64,000 nucleotides of DNA from Clostridium_X cadaveris. GTDB taxonomy: Bacteria; Bacillota; Clostridia; Clostridiales; Clostridiaceae. The stretch lies in assembly GCF_039521325.1 (NCBI RefSeq), contig NZ_BAAACD010000024.1, one strand, 5' to 3'. Under the pieces are notes generated by a model. That model did no database searches. It saw nothing but the letters and a program-made list of their open reading frames with translations, and was not told the origin of the DNA. The number at the start of each line of letters is the position of its first letter. The first letter of the stretch is position 1. Of this stretch, positions 1-8,623 are shown in pieces. The position numbers were made by a program, and so were the translations under genes.

Positions 1-1
1 T

Positions 2-286
2 GCTGTTAAATTTTCTCAGGACAATTCCGCTATAGAAGTGAATCTTGTTGACAAAGAAAATTTTATTGAGTTGTCAATTGTAGATCATGGATGCGGAATA
101 TTAGAAGACGATCTTCCTAATATATTTGATAGGTTTCATAAATCAAATAGTCATGAAAACAAAAACGGAACGGGTCTTGGCCTCGCCATTGCAAAACAGA
201 TAGCTCACCGTCACAACGTAATTATAGATGTAACTAGCAAGCCATATGTTAAGACCTGTTTTACTTTTAAATTTCCCGCGACTTAA
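2..286 (+). CDS. Sensor histidine kinase, C-terminal ATPase part (5'-truncated by window edge)
   Basis: Only the last 94 codons are in the window; the open frame runs off the left edge, and the GTG at position 38 is internal. The segment is the GHKL ATP-binding domain of a histidine kinase. An N-box remnant (AVKFS) is followed by the G1 motif DHGCGI, the F-box IFDRFHK and the G2 motif GTGLGLAIAKQI, ending about 30 residues later as usual for the class. The protein would autophosphorylate on a histidine lying upstream, outside the window, and pass phosphate to a response regulator, probably the preceding gene. A hairpin terminator follows directly. The input domain and signal cannot be inferred. 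Confidence 0.9.
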   Translation, partial: AVKFSQDNSAIEVNLVDKENFIELSIVDHGCGILEDDLPNIFDRFHKSNSHENKNGTGLGLAIAKQIAHRHNVIIDVTSKPYVKTCFTFKFPAT

Positions 287-300
287 TTATATATACAAAG

Positions 301-323
301 GTGCCAACCTCTTTGGTTGGTAC
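301..323 (+). terminator. Terminator after the histidine kinase gene
   Basis: A 9-bp stem (gtgccaacc / ggttggtac, one G-T wobble) with a 5-nt loop starts 15 bases after the stop codon and is followed by a T-rich stretch. It separates the kinase gene from the convergent regulator gene. Confidence 0.7.
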
Positions 324-411
324 TTTAATAAATTTTGAGTTGATAACCAAAATATACTCAAAGTTAAATATATCAAAAACTCATGTTTTTTATTGCTAAT
401 TCCAATTTTCT

Positions 412-1098
412 TTATATTCTAACCTTCATTTTTAACTTACTATTTAAATATAAACAAATAGATCCATAAGCTAATCCTCCAATAAAAGCTCGTATAGTTT
501 CATGATAATTACCATAACAATTTACAATTGTAAAATCTATAGCAACCCATACATAAATCACCCAAACATAAATCAATTTTTCCAAATATTCTCTCATTTC
601 ATATAAACTTTTCTTTCTATTAGGAAATAATTTATTAAATTTCTTCATTTGCATTTGCAATGCATTATATCCAATTAATCCCACACACCCACTAGCTAAT
701 CCAAATACAAGGCTGATAAGCAATGACACTCTATTATGAGTTTCATACCAAAGAATCCAATATGCCATCACACCAAAAATAGAAAATGCTACTGATAAAA
801 TGCAACTATTTTTAAATTTTAATATTGTTTTACCCATCAAATATTCTGTACACTCCATATCATCTCTTTTTAAATTTTCATTGTTTTTTAAGGAGCTTCC
901 ATCCAACAACTCATCAACAGTAATATCAAGAGCCTCTGCTAATACTGGTAAAATTGTTATATCTGGAAAACCTTCACCTGTTTCCCACTTTGACACTGTT
1001 TTATTACTAACAGATAATTTATCCCCAAGCTGCTTTTGAGTAAACCCTTTTTCTTTTCTTTGTCTAGCAATAACTATACCCATTGATTTTTGATCCAA
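412..1098 (-). CDS. XRE-family regulator with a C-terminal membrane domain
   Basis: 228 residues. The N-terminal ~60 residues are a Cro/XRE helix-turn-helix (IARQRKEKGFTQKQLGDKL, then VSNKTVSKWETGEGFPD), the common 'SKWE' type seen in Firmicutes. A short linker leads to about four hydrophobic segments (roughly residues 97-120, 124-147, 175-197, 202-222), so the DNA-binding domain is probably tethered to the membrane. The start is TTG at 1098: AGGAGG lies 8 bases upstream, whereas the first ATG (codon 6) would be 23 bases away. The gene is monocistronic. Its targets and signal are unknown; membrane one-component sensors of this layout often respond to envelope conditions, which is only an analogy here. 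Confidence 0.85.
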   Translation of the reverse strand: MDQKSMGIVIARQRKEKGFTQKQLGDKLSVSNKTVSKWETGEGFPDITILPVLAEALDITVDELLDGSSLKNNENLKRDDMECTEYLMGKTILKFKNSCILSVAFSIFGVMAYWILWYETHNRVSLLISLVFGLASGCVGLIGYNALQMQMKKFNKLFPNRKKSLYEMREYLEKLIYVWVIYVWVAIDFTIVNCYGNYHETIRAFIGGLAYGSICLYLNSKLKMKVRI

Positions 1099-1279
1099 TT
1101 TTTATACCTCCTTTTCAACAATATTATATTTAAAATTGATGAAATGCTCAATCTTCTATCGATTCCAAGATATCTACGAAAAGTAGAATTACCATTTATA
1201 GTAAAAACATCATATTATATAGAAAATACTATACTTATTTTTAGCTATTTACTGAATCTTTAATTAAATAGCTAAAAAT

Positions 1280-1307
1280 ATAACCGGAAATAAAAATTTC
1301 CAGTTAT
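1280..1307 (-). terminator. Terminator of the DEAD-box helicase gene
   Basis: On the minus strand a 12-bp stem with one U-G wobble (ATAACTGGAAAT / ATTTCCGGTTAT) is followed by ATTTTTAG, about 20 bases past the helicase stop codon. Confidence 0.7.
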
Positions 1308-1325
1308 ATAAAATGCCTTATTAGT

Positions 1326-2762
1326 TTATTTTCTCGCTTTTTCTACTCTGAGCTTCTTTCCCTTAATAGTTGAATCTTTTAATGCTGTCATTACTAGATT
1401 TCCTTTACCATTTAGTATCTCAACATAAGAACCCATATCCTGTATATCAATAATTCCTATGTCATCACCATTTACTCCTTCTATTCTAGAAACAGCTCCA
1501 ACTATGTCTACTGCTCTTATCTTCTTTTTCTTTCCACCATTAAGATAAATCTTAGTTATGCCTTTATTTACAGATTTAGATTTTACATTTTTTGCTTTAG
1601 GCTTAGAGGTTAATACTTTAACGGACTTTTCAATTTCCTCTTTAGATATTTCCTCCATTAAACTTTCTTCTATAGAAAATCCTATGTAATCAAATATGTC
1701 ATTTAAAAATCTATCCTCATATTGAGTTGCAAAGGTTATAGCTTTACCTTTACTTCCTACTCTTCCTGTCCTTCCTATTCTGTGGACATAAGCTTCCTTT
1801 TCCATAGGTACATCTATATTTATTACATGAGTTATTCCTTCTATATCTATTCCTCTTGCTGCTATATCTGTTGCTATAAGTATTCTAAAATCCCCTCTTC
1901 TAAAAGCTTCCATTACTTCTAATCTTTCTTTTTGAAGCATACCTCCATGAATTTTTCCAATTGAATATCCCTTTTTATTTAGATAATCATATGTTAAATC
2001 AACATTATCCTTTGTTCTACAAAAAACAATTGTCGTTTTAGGAACTTCTCCCACTAATATTTTATTTAATGCTTCCAACTTTTCTTTATCATCAACTCTG
2101 TACAAATTATGTTCTATATTGTCTGTTATAAGCTTTTGAGCTTTTATTTCTATCTTTACAGGTCTTCTCATATGATTTTTGCAAAGGGATTCTATTTCTT
2201 CTGGTATTGTTGCCGAAAACAGCATAGTAACTCTATTTTTAGGTATTCTTCTTATAACTCCTTCTACCTGACCTATAAAACCCATATTAAGCATTTCATC
2301 AGCTTCGTCTATTACAAAATACTTTATTTTGCTCAAATCTAAAGTTCCTCTATCTATATGGTCAAGCACCCTTCCTGGTGTTCCAGCTACAATGTGAGTT
2401 CTCTGCTTTAGTGCCGCTGCCTGTTCTGAGAAAGGCTGCTTTCCAAACACCGCTATAGTTTTCAGCCTTTTAAATCTACCTATATTTAAAAGATCATCCT
2501 TTATTTGAACTGCTAATTCTCTAGTTGGAGTTAGTATCAATACCTGAGGCTTATTTTCATTCCATTCTATTTTTTCACATAATGGAATACCAAAAGCTGC
2601 TGTCTTTCCACTACCTGTTTGTGACTTTACAATAACATCTTTATTAAACATGATTTCAGGAATAACCTTCTCCTGAACGTCTGATGGTTTCTTATATCCA
2701 AGTTCTCCTATAGCTTTTAATATATCTTCACTTAATTTAAATTTTTCAAAATTACTTCTCAT
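1326..2762 (-). CDS. dbpA: DEAD-box ATP-dependent RNA helicase, DbpA/YxiN type
   Basis: 478 residues, the size of the Bacillus YxiN/DbpA group. It unwinds RNA using ATP and in this subfamily acts on 23S rRNA during large-subunit assembly. All motifs are present: Q-motif Gln near residue 30, Walker A TGSGKT (49-54), PTRELA, GTPGR, Walker B DEAD, SAT, ARGID and HRIGRTGR. After the helicase core (~1-375) comes a Lys-rich linker (KPKAKNVKSKSVNKG) and a C-terminal ~75-residue domain matching the DbpA RNA-binding domain (IYLNGGKKKKIRAVDIVGAV, then IGIIDIQDMGSYVEI). This tail is what separates DbpA/YxiN from general DEAD-box proteins. The start ATG is preceded by AAGGAGG. Monocistronic, with its own terminator. 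Confidence 0.93.
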   Translation of the reverse strand: MRSNFEKFKLSEDILKAIGELGYKKPSDVQEKVIPEIMFNKDVIVKSQTGSGKTAAFGIPLCEKIEWNENKPQVLILTPTRELAVQIKDDLLNIGRFKRLKTIAVFGKQPFSEQAAALKQRTHIVAGTPGRVLDHIDRGTLDLSKIKYFVIDEADEMLNMGFIGQVEGVIRRIPKNRVTMLFSATIPEEIESLCKNHMRRPVKIEIKAQKLITDNIEHNLYRVDDKEKLEALNKILVGEVPKTTIVFCRTKDNVDLTYDYLNKKGYSIGKIHGGMLQKERLEVMEAFRRGDFRILIATDIAARGIDIEGITHVINIDVPMEKEAYVHRIGRTGRVGSKGKAITFATQYEDRFLNDIFDYIGFSIEESLMEEISKEEIEKSVKVLTSKPKAKNVKSKSVNKGITKIYLNGGKKKKIRAVDIVGAVSRIEGVNGDDIGIIDIQDMGSYVEILNGKGNLVMTALKDSTIKGKKLRVEKARK

Positions 2763-2834
2763 ATTTCCTCCTTAGTAACAGATTTGAATTTGTTACTTAT
2801 ACATTATACCCTATTTTAAATTTTTGTGTAAAAA

Positions 2835-2860
2835 TAGCTAGTAAAATTAATTACTAGCTA
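2835..2860 (-). terminator. Terminator of the lysozyme gene
   Basis: A perfect 10-bp stem (TAGCTAGTAA / TTACTAGCTA) with a 6-base loop is followed on the minus strand by TTTTTAC, just past the lysozyme stop codon. Confidence 0.75.
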
Positions 2861-2873
2861 TTAGCTATAAAGC

Positions 2874-3968
2874 CTATCTTATATTTACAACTTCACCTGG
2901 ATATATCAAATTAGGATCCCTCAAATTATTTATCTCTGCTAAGTGTTGCCATGTTGTACCATAAAGCTGTGCTATTCCACTTAAGGTATCTCCTGACTTT
3001 ACTACATAAGTCTCACTATTGTTATTTTCAAATCCTACATCTATGGATTGACCTGGATATATCAAGTTAGGATTACTCAAATGATTTATCTCTGCTAAAT
3101 GCTGCCATGTTGTACCATAAAGCTGTGCTATTCCACTTAAGGTATCCCCTGGCTTAACTATATAAATATCCTCATAACTTTTATGGTTTATTACTATTTT
3201 TTCTCCTGGATATATCAAATTAGGGTCGCTCAAATGATTTATTTCCGCCAAATTTTGCCATGTAGTACCATAAAGATGTGCTATTCCACTTAAGGTATCT
3301 CCTGATTTTACAGTATAAATTATTTCTTCACCTGATGAATTTTGGTCTCCTGTTGAAGAAACATCTAGTGATAAAAATATCTCTTCAGTAAATACGTCTA
3401 AATCACAATTACCATTTACCCCAGATACTCTGCCTGTGTCAGAGTATTGAAATCCTATCCATCTATCCCATATACTATTACTTGATGGTGTATCTACTCC
3501 ATAGGCTGCTATCCATAAGGGATATGAAGATAATCTTGAAGTTAAAGATGTTTGTGCAAAATTACTGTAAGTGTATACTACTACTTCTTTTCCTGATAAA
3601 CTTTTTACTTCTTCTAAAAAATCTACACACATATCTGTCAATGTGACAGCATCATATCCTTCTGTTGTTTCTATATCTAAAGCCAATCTACAGTCTGAAG
3701 TTTTGTCACCTATATTTTCCACAAAGTATCTAGCTTGTTCTCTAGCATCTACATTTGCTCTAAAAAAGTGGTAAAATCCTATTTTTAAATCATTATTTCT
3801 TGCATTATTATAGGTTGAGTTCATATATGGATTTATATATCCTGTTCCTTCAGTAGCCTTAATATAAACTATATCTATACCATCAGATCTAACTCCACTA
3901 AAATTAACATTTCCTTCCCAGCTTGATATATCTATTCCGTTATATGTGCCAGCATTTCTTGATTGCAT
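2874..3968 (-). CDS. GH25 lysozyme (N-acetylmuramidase) with three LysM repeats
   Basis: 364 residues from the preferred ATG at 3968, which has GGAG 9 bases upstream; an ATG at 3983 would add five residues but overlaps that RBS. The N-terminal ~190 residues are a GH25 muramidase of the clostridial autolytic lysozyme type, which cleaves the beta-1,4 MurNAc-GlcNAc bond of peptidoglycan. Motifs seen are GIDISSWEG, IVYIKATEGTGYINP, LALDIETT (catalytic Asp-x-Glu) and WIAAYG. Three nearly identical LysM domains follow, each with the core YxVKxGDTLSGIAxLYGTTWQ and ending NLIYPGE, and bind the wall glycan. No signal peptide is visible, a known feature of several clostridial autolysins. No phage holin or tail genes are nearby, so a cellular autolysin is likelier than a prophage endolysin. 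Confidence 0.92.
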   Translation of the reverse strand: MQSRNAGTYNGIDISSWEGNVNFSGVRSDGIDIVYIKATEGTGYINPYMNSTYNNARNNDLKIGFYHFFRANVDAREQARYFVENIGDKTSDCRLALDIETTEGYDAVTLTDMCVDFLEEVKSLSGKEVVVYTYSNFAQTSLTSRLSSYPLWIAAYGVDTPSSNSIWDRWIGFQYSDTGRVSGVNGNCDLDVFTEEIFLSLDVSSTGDQNSSGEEIIYTVKSGDTLSGIAHLYGTTWQNLAEINHLSDPNLIYPGEKIVINHKSYEDIYIVKPGDTLSGIAQLYGTTWQHLAEINHLSNPNLIYPGQSIDVGFENNNSETYVVKSGDTLSGIAQLYGTTWQHLAEINNLRDPNLIYPGEVVNIR

Positions 3969-4012
3969 ACTCATCATCTCCATAAAATAAATTCTTTTAA
4001 TATCATATGAAT

Positions 4013-4099
4013 CTACAAGTGAAAATGAATCCCTAAAATTTCACATATTAAGTTTGCATCATTTCCATTTATTATCCAATTTATATAATACTTACTCAT
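4013..4099 (-). CDS. Possible 28-residue peptide upstream of the lysozyme
   Basis: A small ORF starting MSKYYINWIINGND and ending GIHFHL, with GAGGAA about 6 bases before the ATG. It lies ~45 bases upstream of the lysozyme start on the same strand. It is not recognised and could be chance in AT-rich DNA; the RBS and the dense charged/aromatic composition are the only support. Confidence 0.25.
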   Translation of the reverse strand: MSKYYINWIINGNDANLICEILGIHFHL

Positions 4100-4155
4100 C
4101 TTAATTCCTCATACATTAAAAATCATCTTGAATTGCATACATATGGAATGAATTG

Positions 4156-4198
4156 AAAAAGGAATATCACAAAGTTCTATTTTTGTAACACTCCTTTT
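4156..4198 (-). terminator. Probable terminator of the NhaC-family gene
   Basis: An imperfect stem (outer AAAAAGGA / TCCTTTTT, inner ACAAA / TTTGT with internal mismatches) lies ~12 bases past the stop codon and is followed by T-rich sequence on the minus strand. Confidence 0.45.
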
Positions 4199-4209
4199 TA
4201 TTTTACAGC

Positions 4210-5577
4210 TTACATTACAAACCCAAATATTAAATATCCAATTAAGCTAACACCTGTAGCAATTAATGCATATGGGAATTGGCTAAGAGCATGATCCATA
4301 TTGTTTATCCCACAAGAGTTCGAAGTTAAAACAGTTGCATCAGAGTAAAAACATGCATGACTTCCCAAAGTTCCTCCAGATAAAACTGCTGCCATAACTA
4401 ATAATGGATTAGCACCTAAATAGAAACCTAAAGGTATTATTATTGGAACGCATACTGCTGGTATACCCCAGTTACTTCCTGTAACAAAAGTTAGAATAGC
4501 AACTACTATAAAGGCTACCGCTGGGAATATAGCTCCATTTAAATAAGGAGTAACGGTTTCTATAACATATCTAGGAAGTCCTATATCACTAGCAGCCTGT
4601 TGCATTACAAACGCCATAAATACAATAGCTATGGTAGGAACCATATCGCAGAATCCATTTATGTAAATATCACAAAACTCTCCAAAAGACATTTTATTTC
4701 TTGGCACATATAAGACTAAGCACACAAATAAAGATATTATAACTGCTAAAAATAAATCATCAAGAATCATAGTAGCACCTATTAAAACCCCTATAGGTAA
4801 TAGAAAATCTATAAGCTTCCCTTCACCTTCAGAATACTCGTCCAACATGTTGCTATTAAATTTTATGCTTTCATTACTAAATACATCACCTGTTCTATCT
4901 ACACGTTGGTAAGCTTCTTTCATCTTACCTAGCTTTGGAATAATTCCCACTATAAAGAGAGGAACTATTATTACAGCAGCCCATGCATAAAAAGTGTATG
5001 GTATTACTCTTATATATGTAGCTATATCACTACCATAACCTAATTGTGATATTCCTTCCTGCTTTCCAAACATGCTTGAATAAAAAATAGCCCATGTTGA
5101 AAATGGTAAAAGGACACATATAGGTGCTCCGGTAGAATCAATTATATATGCAAGGGATTCTCTAGGAACTTTCCTCTTATCAGAAATATTTTTCATACAT
5201 GCTCCTAGAGTCATTATATTTAAATATTCATCAACAAAAATTAAAATTCCTAATACCCAAGTAGTAAATAAAGTTTTTTTCTGAGTACTGCAATACTTTT
5301 CAAGTCTTCCTGAAAACCCTAAAGTTCCTTTTGACTTTCTAAGAAGTGCAATCAAACTTCCAAATAGTCCACATACAATAAGCACCCATTGATTATCTGG
5401 ATTTCCAGCAGCTGAAAAAAATGCTTCTGCCCAATGTACTCCAAATCTCCATCCATACATTATTATGTAAGTAGTTAAAGTTCCTATAAGTAACGCTTCT
5501 AACGTTCTCTTTGTTAATAGTGCAAAAATAATTACAAGTAAAGCAGGTAAAATGCTTAATATTCCATAATTAACCAC
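4210..5577 (-). CDS. NhaC-family Na+/H+ antiporter-like permease
   Basis: 455 residues, almost entirely hydrophobic with about 11-12 membrane segments. It fits the NhaC antiporter family: the signature stretches WVLGILIFVDEYLNIMTLGACM, with conserved acidic residues in a membrane segment, and FVTGSNWGIPAVCVPIIIPLG near the C-terminal third are typical. Members exchange Na+ for H+, or a dicarboxylate/amino acid with Na+ (MleN/YheL types), at the cytoplasmic membrane; the substrate cannot be set from sequence. The GTG start at 5577 has AGGAGAG about 10 bases upstream. Monocistronic: flanking genes have separate terminators. Confidence 0.85.
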   Translation of the reverse strand: MVNYGILSILPALLVIIFALLTKRTLEALLIGTLTTYIIMYGWRFGVHWAEAFFSAAGNPDNQWVLIVCGLFGSLIALLRKSKGTLGFSGRLEKYCSTQKKTLFTTWVLGILIFVDEYLNIMTLGACMKNISDKRKVPRESLAYIIDSTGAPICVLLPFSTWAIFYSSMFGKQEGISQLGYGSDIATYIRVIPYTFYAWAAVIIVPLFIVGIIPKLGKMKEAYQRVDRTGDVFSNESIKFNSNMLDEYSEGEGKLIDFLLPIGVLIGATMILDDLFLAVIISLFVCLVLYVPRNKMSFGEFCDIYINGFCDMVPTIAIVFMAFVMQQAASDIGLPRYVIETVTPYLNGAIFPAVAFIVVAILTFVTGSNWGIPAVCVPIIIPLGFYLGANPLLVMAAVLSGGTLGSHACFYSDATVLTSNSCGINNMDHALSQFPYALIATGVSLIGYLIFGFVM

Positions 5578-5800
5578 TAGAATACACTCTCCTTTTCAAT
5601 AAAAAATCTACAGAATGAAAAAAAGATGCATCTTACCTTGCGCAGAGATTTAATGCTCTTCACGTTCATCTATAATGTAATAATATCCTTTATCTTATCT
5701 AATATAAAATTCCCTTTACAATAATAAACCAAATTTGCTAAAGATTCCACTGTTTTTTTATTATTTTTTCAATATATTTTTCCAATAAAATATATTAAAA

Positions 5801-5829
5801 AAGAGAATCTTAAAAAACAAGATTCTCTT
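5801..5829 (-). terminator. Terminator of thiD
   Basis: An 11-bp perfect stem (AAGAGAATCTT / AAGATTCTCTT) is followed on the minus strand by a TTTTTT run, 17 bases after the thiD stop codon. Confidence 0.85.
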
Positions 5830-5845
5830 TCATTATTTCAATAAA

Positions 5846-6625
5846 TTAAAGCTTATAACAGTGATTTAACGGACCGCTTCCTTGTCCTAAATTTAGTCCA
5901 TCTTTTAAAGCCCCTGTTATATATTCTTTAGCATTTTTTATACTGTCTTCTATAGATTTTCCATCTGCCAAATTACATGATATTGCAGATGAAAGTGTAC
6001 ACCCTGTACCATGTGTATTATTATTATCGACCTTTACTCCTTTAAACCATATAAACTTTCCTTGATGATACAACAAATCATCACTACAATCCGCAAGATG
6101 TCCACCCTTTATTAAAATATTTCCCTTATACTTTTCTGAAATTTTAAATGCTGCTCTCTCCATATCATCATTATTCTCTATTTCAAAATTACAAAGACAT
6201 TCTGCTTCTGCTATGTTAGGCGTAATTAAATCTGCTAATGGAATAAGTTCATTTATTAAACTGTCCATTGCTTCTTCGCTGAGAAGTCGGCTTCCACTAG
6301 TGGATATCATAACCGGGTCTACAACTATATTCTTTGGTCTATATTCCTTTAATTTTTTCACGATAGACTTTATTATTTTTGATGATGAAACCATTCCTAT
6401 CTTTATGCTATCTGGAAAAATATCTTTCATAACGCAGTCAAGTTGATTTTCAACAAATTCTGGCTGTGTATCAAGCACTCCGTAAACACCTGTAGTGTTT
6501 TGAGCTGTGAGAGAAGTTATTACACTCATGGCATACATTTTATGAGCTGTAATAGTCTTTATATCGGCTTGTATTCCTGCTCCTCCACTACAATCAGATC
6601 CTGCTATAGTTAATACCTTTTTCAT
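5846..6625 (-). CDS. thiD: Hydroxymethylpyrimidine / phosphomethylpyrimidine kinase
   Basis: 259 residues, full length for ThiD. It phosphorylates 4-amino-5-hydroxymethyl-2-methylpyrimidine, then its monophosphate, giving HMP-PP for thiamin phosphate synthesis or salvage; the enzyme is cytosolic. Ribokinase-fold motifs are clear: N-terminal LTIAGSDCSGGAGIQADIKT, the substrate-site stretch SVITSLTAQNTTGV, the DPVMISTSG loop, and the C-terminal anion-hole/catalytic motif NNTHGTGCTLSSAIS. A TPP riboswitch and terminator lie upstream, so the gene is repressed by thiamin pyrophosphate. No other thi gene is adjacent, which suits a salvage role or a dispersed regulon. Confidence 0.96.
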   Translation of the reverse strand: MKKVLTIAGSDCSGGAGIQADIKTITAHKMYAMSVITSLTAQNTTGVYGVLDTQPEFVENQLDCVMKDIFPDSIKIGMVSSSKIIKSIVKKLKEYRPKNIVVDPVMISTSGSRLLSEEAMDSLINELIPLADLITPNIAEAECLCNFEIENNDDMERAAFKISEKYKGNILIKGGHLADCSDDLLYHQGKFIWFKGVKVDNNNTHGTGCTLSSAISCNLADGKSIEDSIKNAKEYITGALKDGLNLGQGSGPLNHCYKL

Positions 6626-6684
6626 TTTATCTCCCGCTTTCTTTTAATATAAACTGAATTCAACTTAAAATAGAATAAAAAAAT

Positions 6685-6708
6685 AGGATATACAATGCCG
6701 TATATCCT
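6685..6708 (-). terminator. Riboswitch-controlled terminator before thiD
   Basis: A stem AGGATATA / TATATCCT with an 8-base loop, followed on the minus strand by ATTTTTTT, lies between the TPP aptamer and thiD. It is the expected expression platform: TPP binding would favour this terminator. Confidence 0.85.
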
Positions 6709-6737
6709 TGAAATAATTCTACTATCACCTTTAATTG

Positions 6738-6826
6738 CTTTCCTTACGTTGGCATTATCCAAATCAAGTTATGGGTCAAAGCTATATTTAGCTTACTCTC
6801 AGCCTGCAGATTCAAGCTCCCCGTAA
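6738..6826 (-). promoter_or_regulatory. TPP (THI-box) riboswitch
   Basis: Minus-strand reading gives the conserved THI elements in order: CGGGGAGCUU, GCUGAGAGUAAGC (with the invariant CUGAGA), UUUGACCC, then ACUUGAUUUGGAUAAUGCC and CAACGUAAGGAAAGC. This matches the TPP aptamer core (CUGAGA...ACCC...GAUNNGGNUAAUNCC). It precedes thiD and a terminator, so thiamin pyrophosphate is inferred to shut off transcription. Confidence 0.95.
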
Positions 6827-7186
6827 TTTATTTAATTTTACATCTTATATATTACACTCATTATAAAATTTGTCAATGATACCACTATTGTTTAATAGAT
6901 TTGAATATTTTTTATAAATAAAATTTTAATTTCCCTCTTATGTGCTTTAAAATATTTCTTTAAGTTGTAAAAATAAACTTTTTACATAATCTTTTTAACT
7001 TTACTAAGTGCATTATATTATCTCAAATCATAGAGACGTATATTCTATTATTATCAATATGTTTAATAGATAAATCAAATATATTTCCCCATAGATTCAT
7101 TAGAAATTTATGTAATTTTTTTAAATTACTCTTAATATATATGTATAGTAGATAAATAAATTATAAAATATTTGAGGAGTGATTTT
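6827..7186. other. AT-rich intergenic region between divergent thiD and AGCS genes
   Basis: It holds the promoter of the thiD leader on the minus strand and the promoter/5' leader of the symporter on the plus strand. The plus-strand gene has GAGGAG 8 bases before its ATG. No ORF, repeat or structured RNA was recognised here. Confidence 0.5.
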
Positions 7187-8539
7187 ATGGACGCATTATT
7201 GCCAATAGTCGTTAAGATTAATGACATACTATGGAATTATCTTTTAATCTTCTTATTGTGTGGCACCGGAATCTATTTTACTATCCGTTTAAAATTTATA
7301 CAAATCACTAAATTTAAACAAGGTCTTAAACAAGTATTTGGTGGAATAAAATTCGGTAAAAAAGCTGGAAAAGATGGTATGTCCTCTTTCCAATCTGTAG
7401 CAACAGCTATAGCTGCTCAAGTAGGTACTGGAAATCTAGCTGGAGCTGCTACTGCAATAGTATCTGGTGGACCTGGAGCCATATTTTGGATGTGGCTTAG
7501 TGCATTCTTTGGAATGAGTACTATTTTTGCCGAAGCTACCTTAGCCCAAAAATTTAGAACAAAAGTCAACGGTGAAGTAACCGGAGGACCTGCTTACTAT
7601 ATAAGTCAAGGACTTAAAAACAAAGGACTTGCATGCTTCTTTTCAATAACCATAATTCTTGCACTTGGTTTTATTGGAAATATGGTACAGGCAAATTCAA
7701 TAGGTGATGCTTTCTATACTGCATTTAATATAGACCCTAAGATAATTGGAGCTATACTTTCTGTAATAGCAGGATTTATATTTATAGGGGGAGTATCTCG
7801 TATTGCATCATTTACTGAAAAAGTTGTTCCTTTTATGGCTGTCTTCTATTTAATAGGTGGATTATTTGTACTAGTTACTAATTGCACTCATATACTTCCA
7901 GCATTTAAAATGATCTTCGTTGGAGCTTTTAATCCTCAGGCAGTTCTTGGTGGAGCTATTGGTGTTTCTGTTAAACAGGCTATGAGATATGGTGTAGCTC
8001 GTGGATTATTCTCTAATGAAGCTGGTATGGGTTCAACTCCTCATGCCCACGCTGTAGCTATAGTTAATCATCCTGCTGAACAAGGATTTGCTGCTATAGT
8101 CAGCGTATTTATAGATACATTTCTTGTTCTTACTATGACTGCTCTTGTTATCCTAACAACAGGAGTTATTGGAAATGGAAATACAGGTATAGCATTAACC
8201 CAAGAAGCTTTTACTGTTGGAATGGGAACTTTCGGAAATCCTTTCATAGCAATAACTCTATTCTTCTTCGCTTTCTCTACAATAATAGGATGGTACTTCT
8301 TTGCTGAAGCTAATGTTAAATACTTATTTAAAGGCAAAGGACTTACAATCTTTAGAATATTAGTTATGATGTTTATATTCCTAGGCTCATGCATAAGGGT
8401 TGACCTAGTTTGGCAGTTAGCCGATACCTTTAATGGACTTATGGTTCTTCCAAACTTAATTGCATTATTATTATTGTCACCTCTAGTTATTGCTACTAGA
8501 AATGATTATTTAGAAAAAGAAAAAAATAAACTATTATAA
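7187..8539 (+). CDS. Sodium:alanine/glycine symporter, AGCS family
   Basis: 450 residues from the ATG at 7187; GAGGAG lies 8 bases upstream, and the in-frame TTG at 7172 overlaps that RBS. It is an AGCS (alanine or glycine:cation symporter) family member importing small neutral amino acids with Na+. Family marks are IAAQVGTGNLAGAATAIVSGGPGAIFWMW, EATLAQKFR, GEVTGGPAYYISQGL and ARGLFSNEAGMGSTPHAHA. About 10-11 membrane segments span the protein, which is close to the normal family length (~450-490). It is a single-gene unit with a terminator shared with the convergent surface-protein gene. Confidence 0.93.
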   Translation: MDALLPIVVKINDILWNYLLIFLLCGTGIYFTIRLKFIQITKFKQGLKQVFGGIKFGKKAGKDGMSSFQSVATAIAAQVGTGNLAGAATAIVSGGPGAIFWMWLSAFFGMSTIFAEATLAQKFRTKVNGEVTGGPAYYISQGLKNKGLACFFSITIILALGFIGNMVQANSIGDAFYTAFNIDPKIIGAILSVIAGFIFIGGVSRIASFTEKVVPFMAVFYLIGGLFVLVTNCTHILPAFKMIFVGAFNPQAVLGGAIGVSVKQAMRYGVARGLFSNEAGMGSTPHAHAVAIVNHPAEQGFAAIVSVFIDTFLVLTMTALVILTTGVIGNGNTGIALTQEAFTVGMGTFGNPFIAITLFFFAFSTIIGWYFFAEANVKYLFKGKGLTIFRILVMMFIFLGSCIRVDLVWQLADTFNGLMVLPNLIALLLLSPLVIATRNDYLEKEKNKLL

Positions 8540-8562
8540 TACTAAATTACTCAAAAATCAAA

Positions 8563-8589
8563 GCTGCAAGTCATTTTGTGACTTGCAGC
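8563..8589. terminator. Bidirectional terminator between AGCS gene and surface-protein gene
   Basis: A perfect 11-bp stem (gctgcaagtca / tgacttgcagc) with a 5-base loop lies between two convergent genes. The minus-strand side is followed by TTTGATTTTT; the plus side has a weaker tail. Confidence 0.7.
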
Positions 8590-8623
8590 CTACATTGGTT
8601 GTTTATATGTGCAAAACAGCACA

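Noticed and set aside
1243..1275. Inverted repeat tagctattt / aaatagcta as an operator
   Set aside because: Very AT-rich with a long loop, next to the helicase terminator; equally likely by chance.
2874..3968. Prophage endolysin
   Set aside because: No holin, tail or integrase genes nearby, and the GH25-LysM layout fits cellular autolysins.
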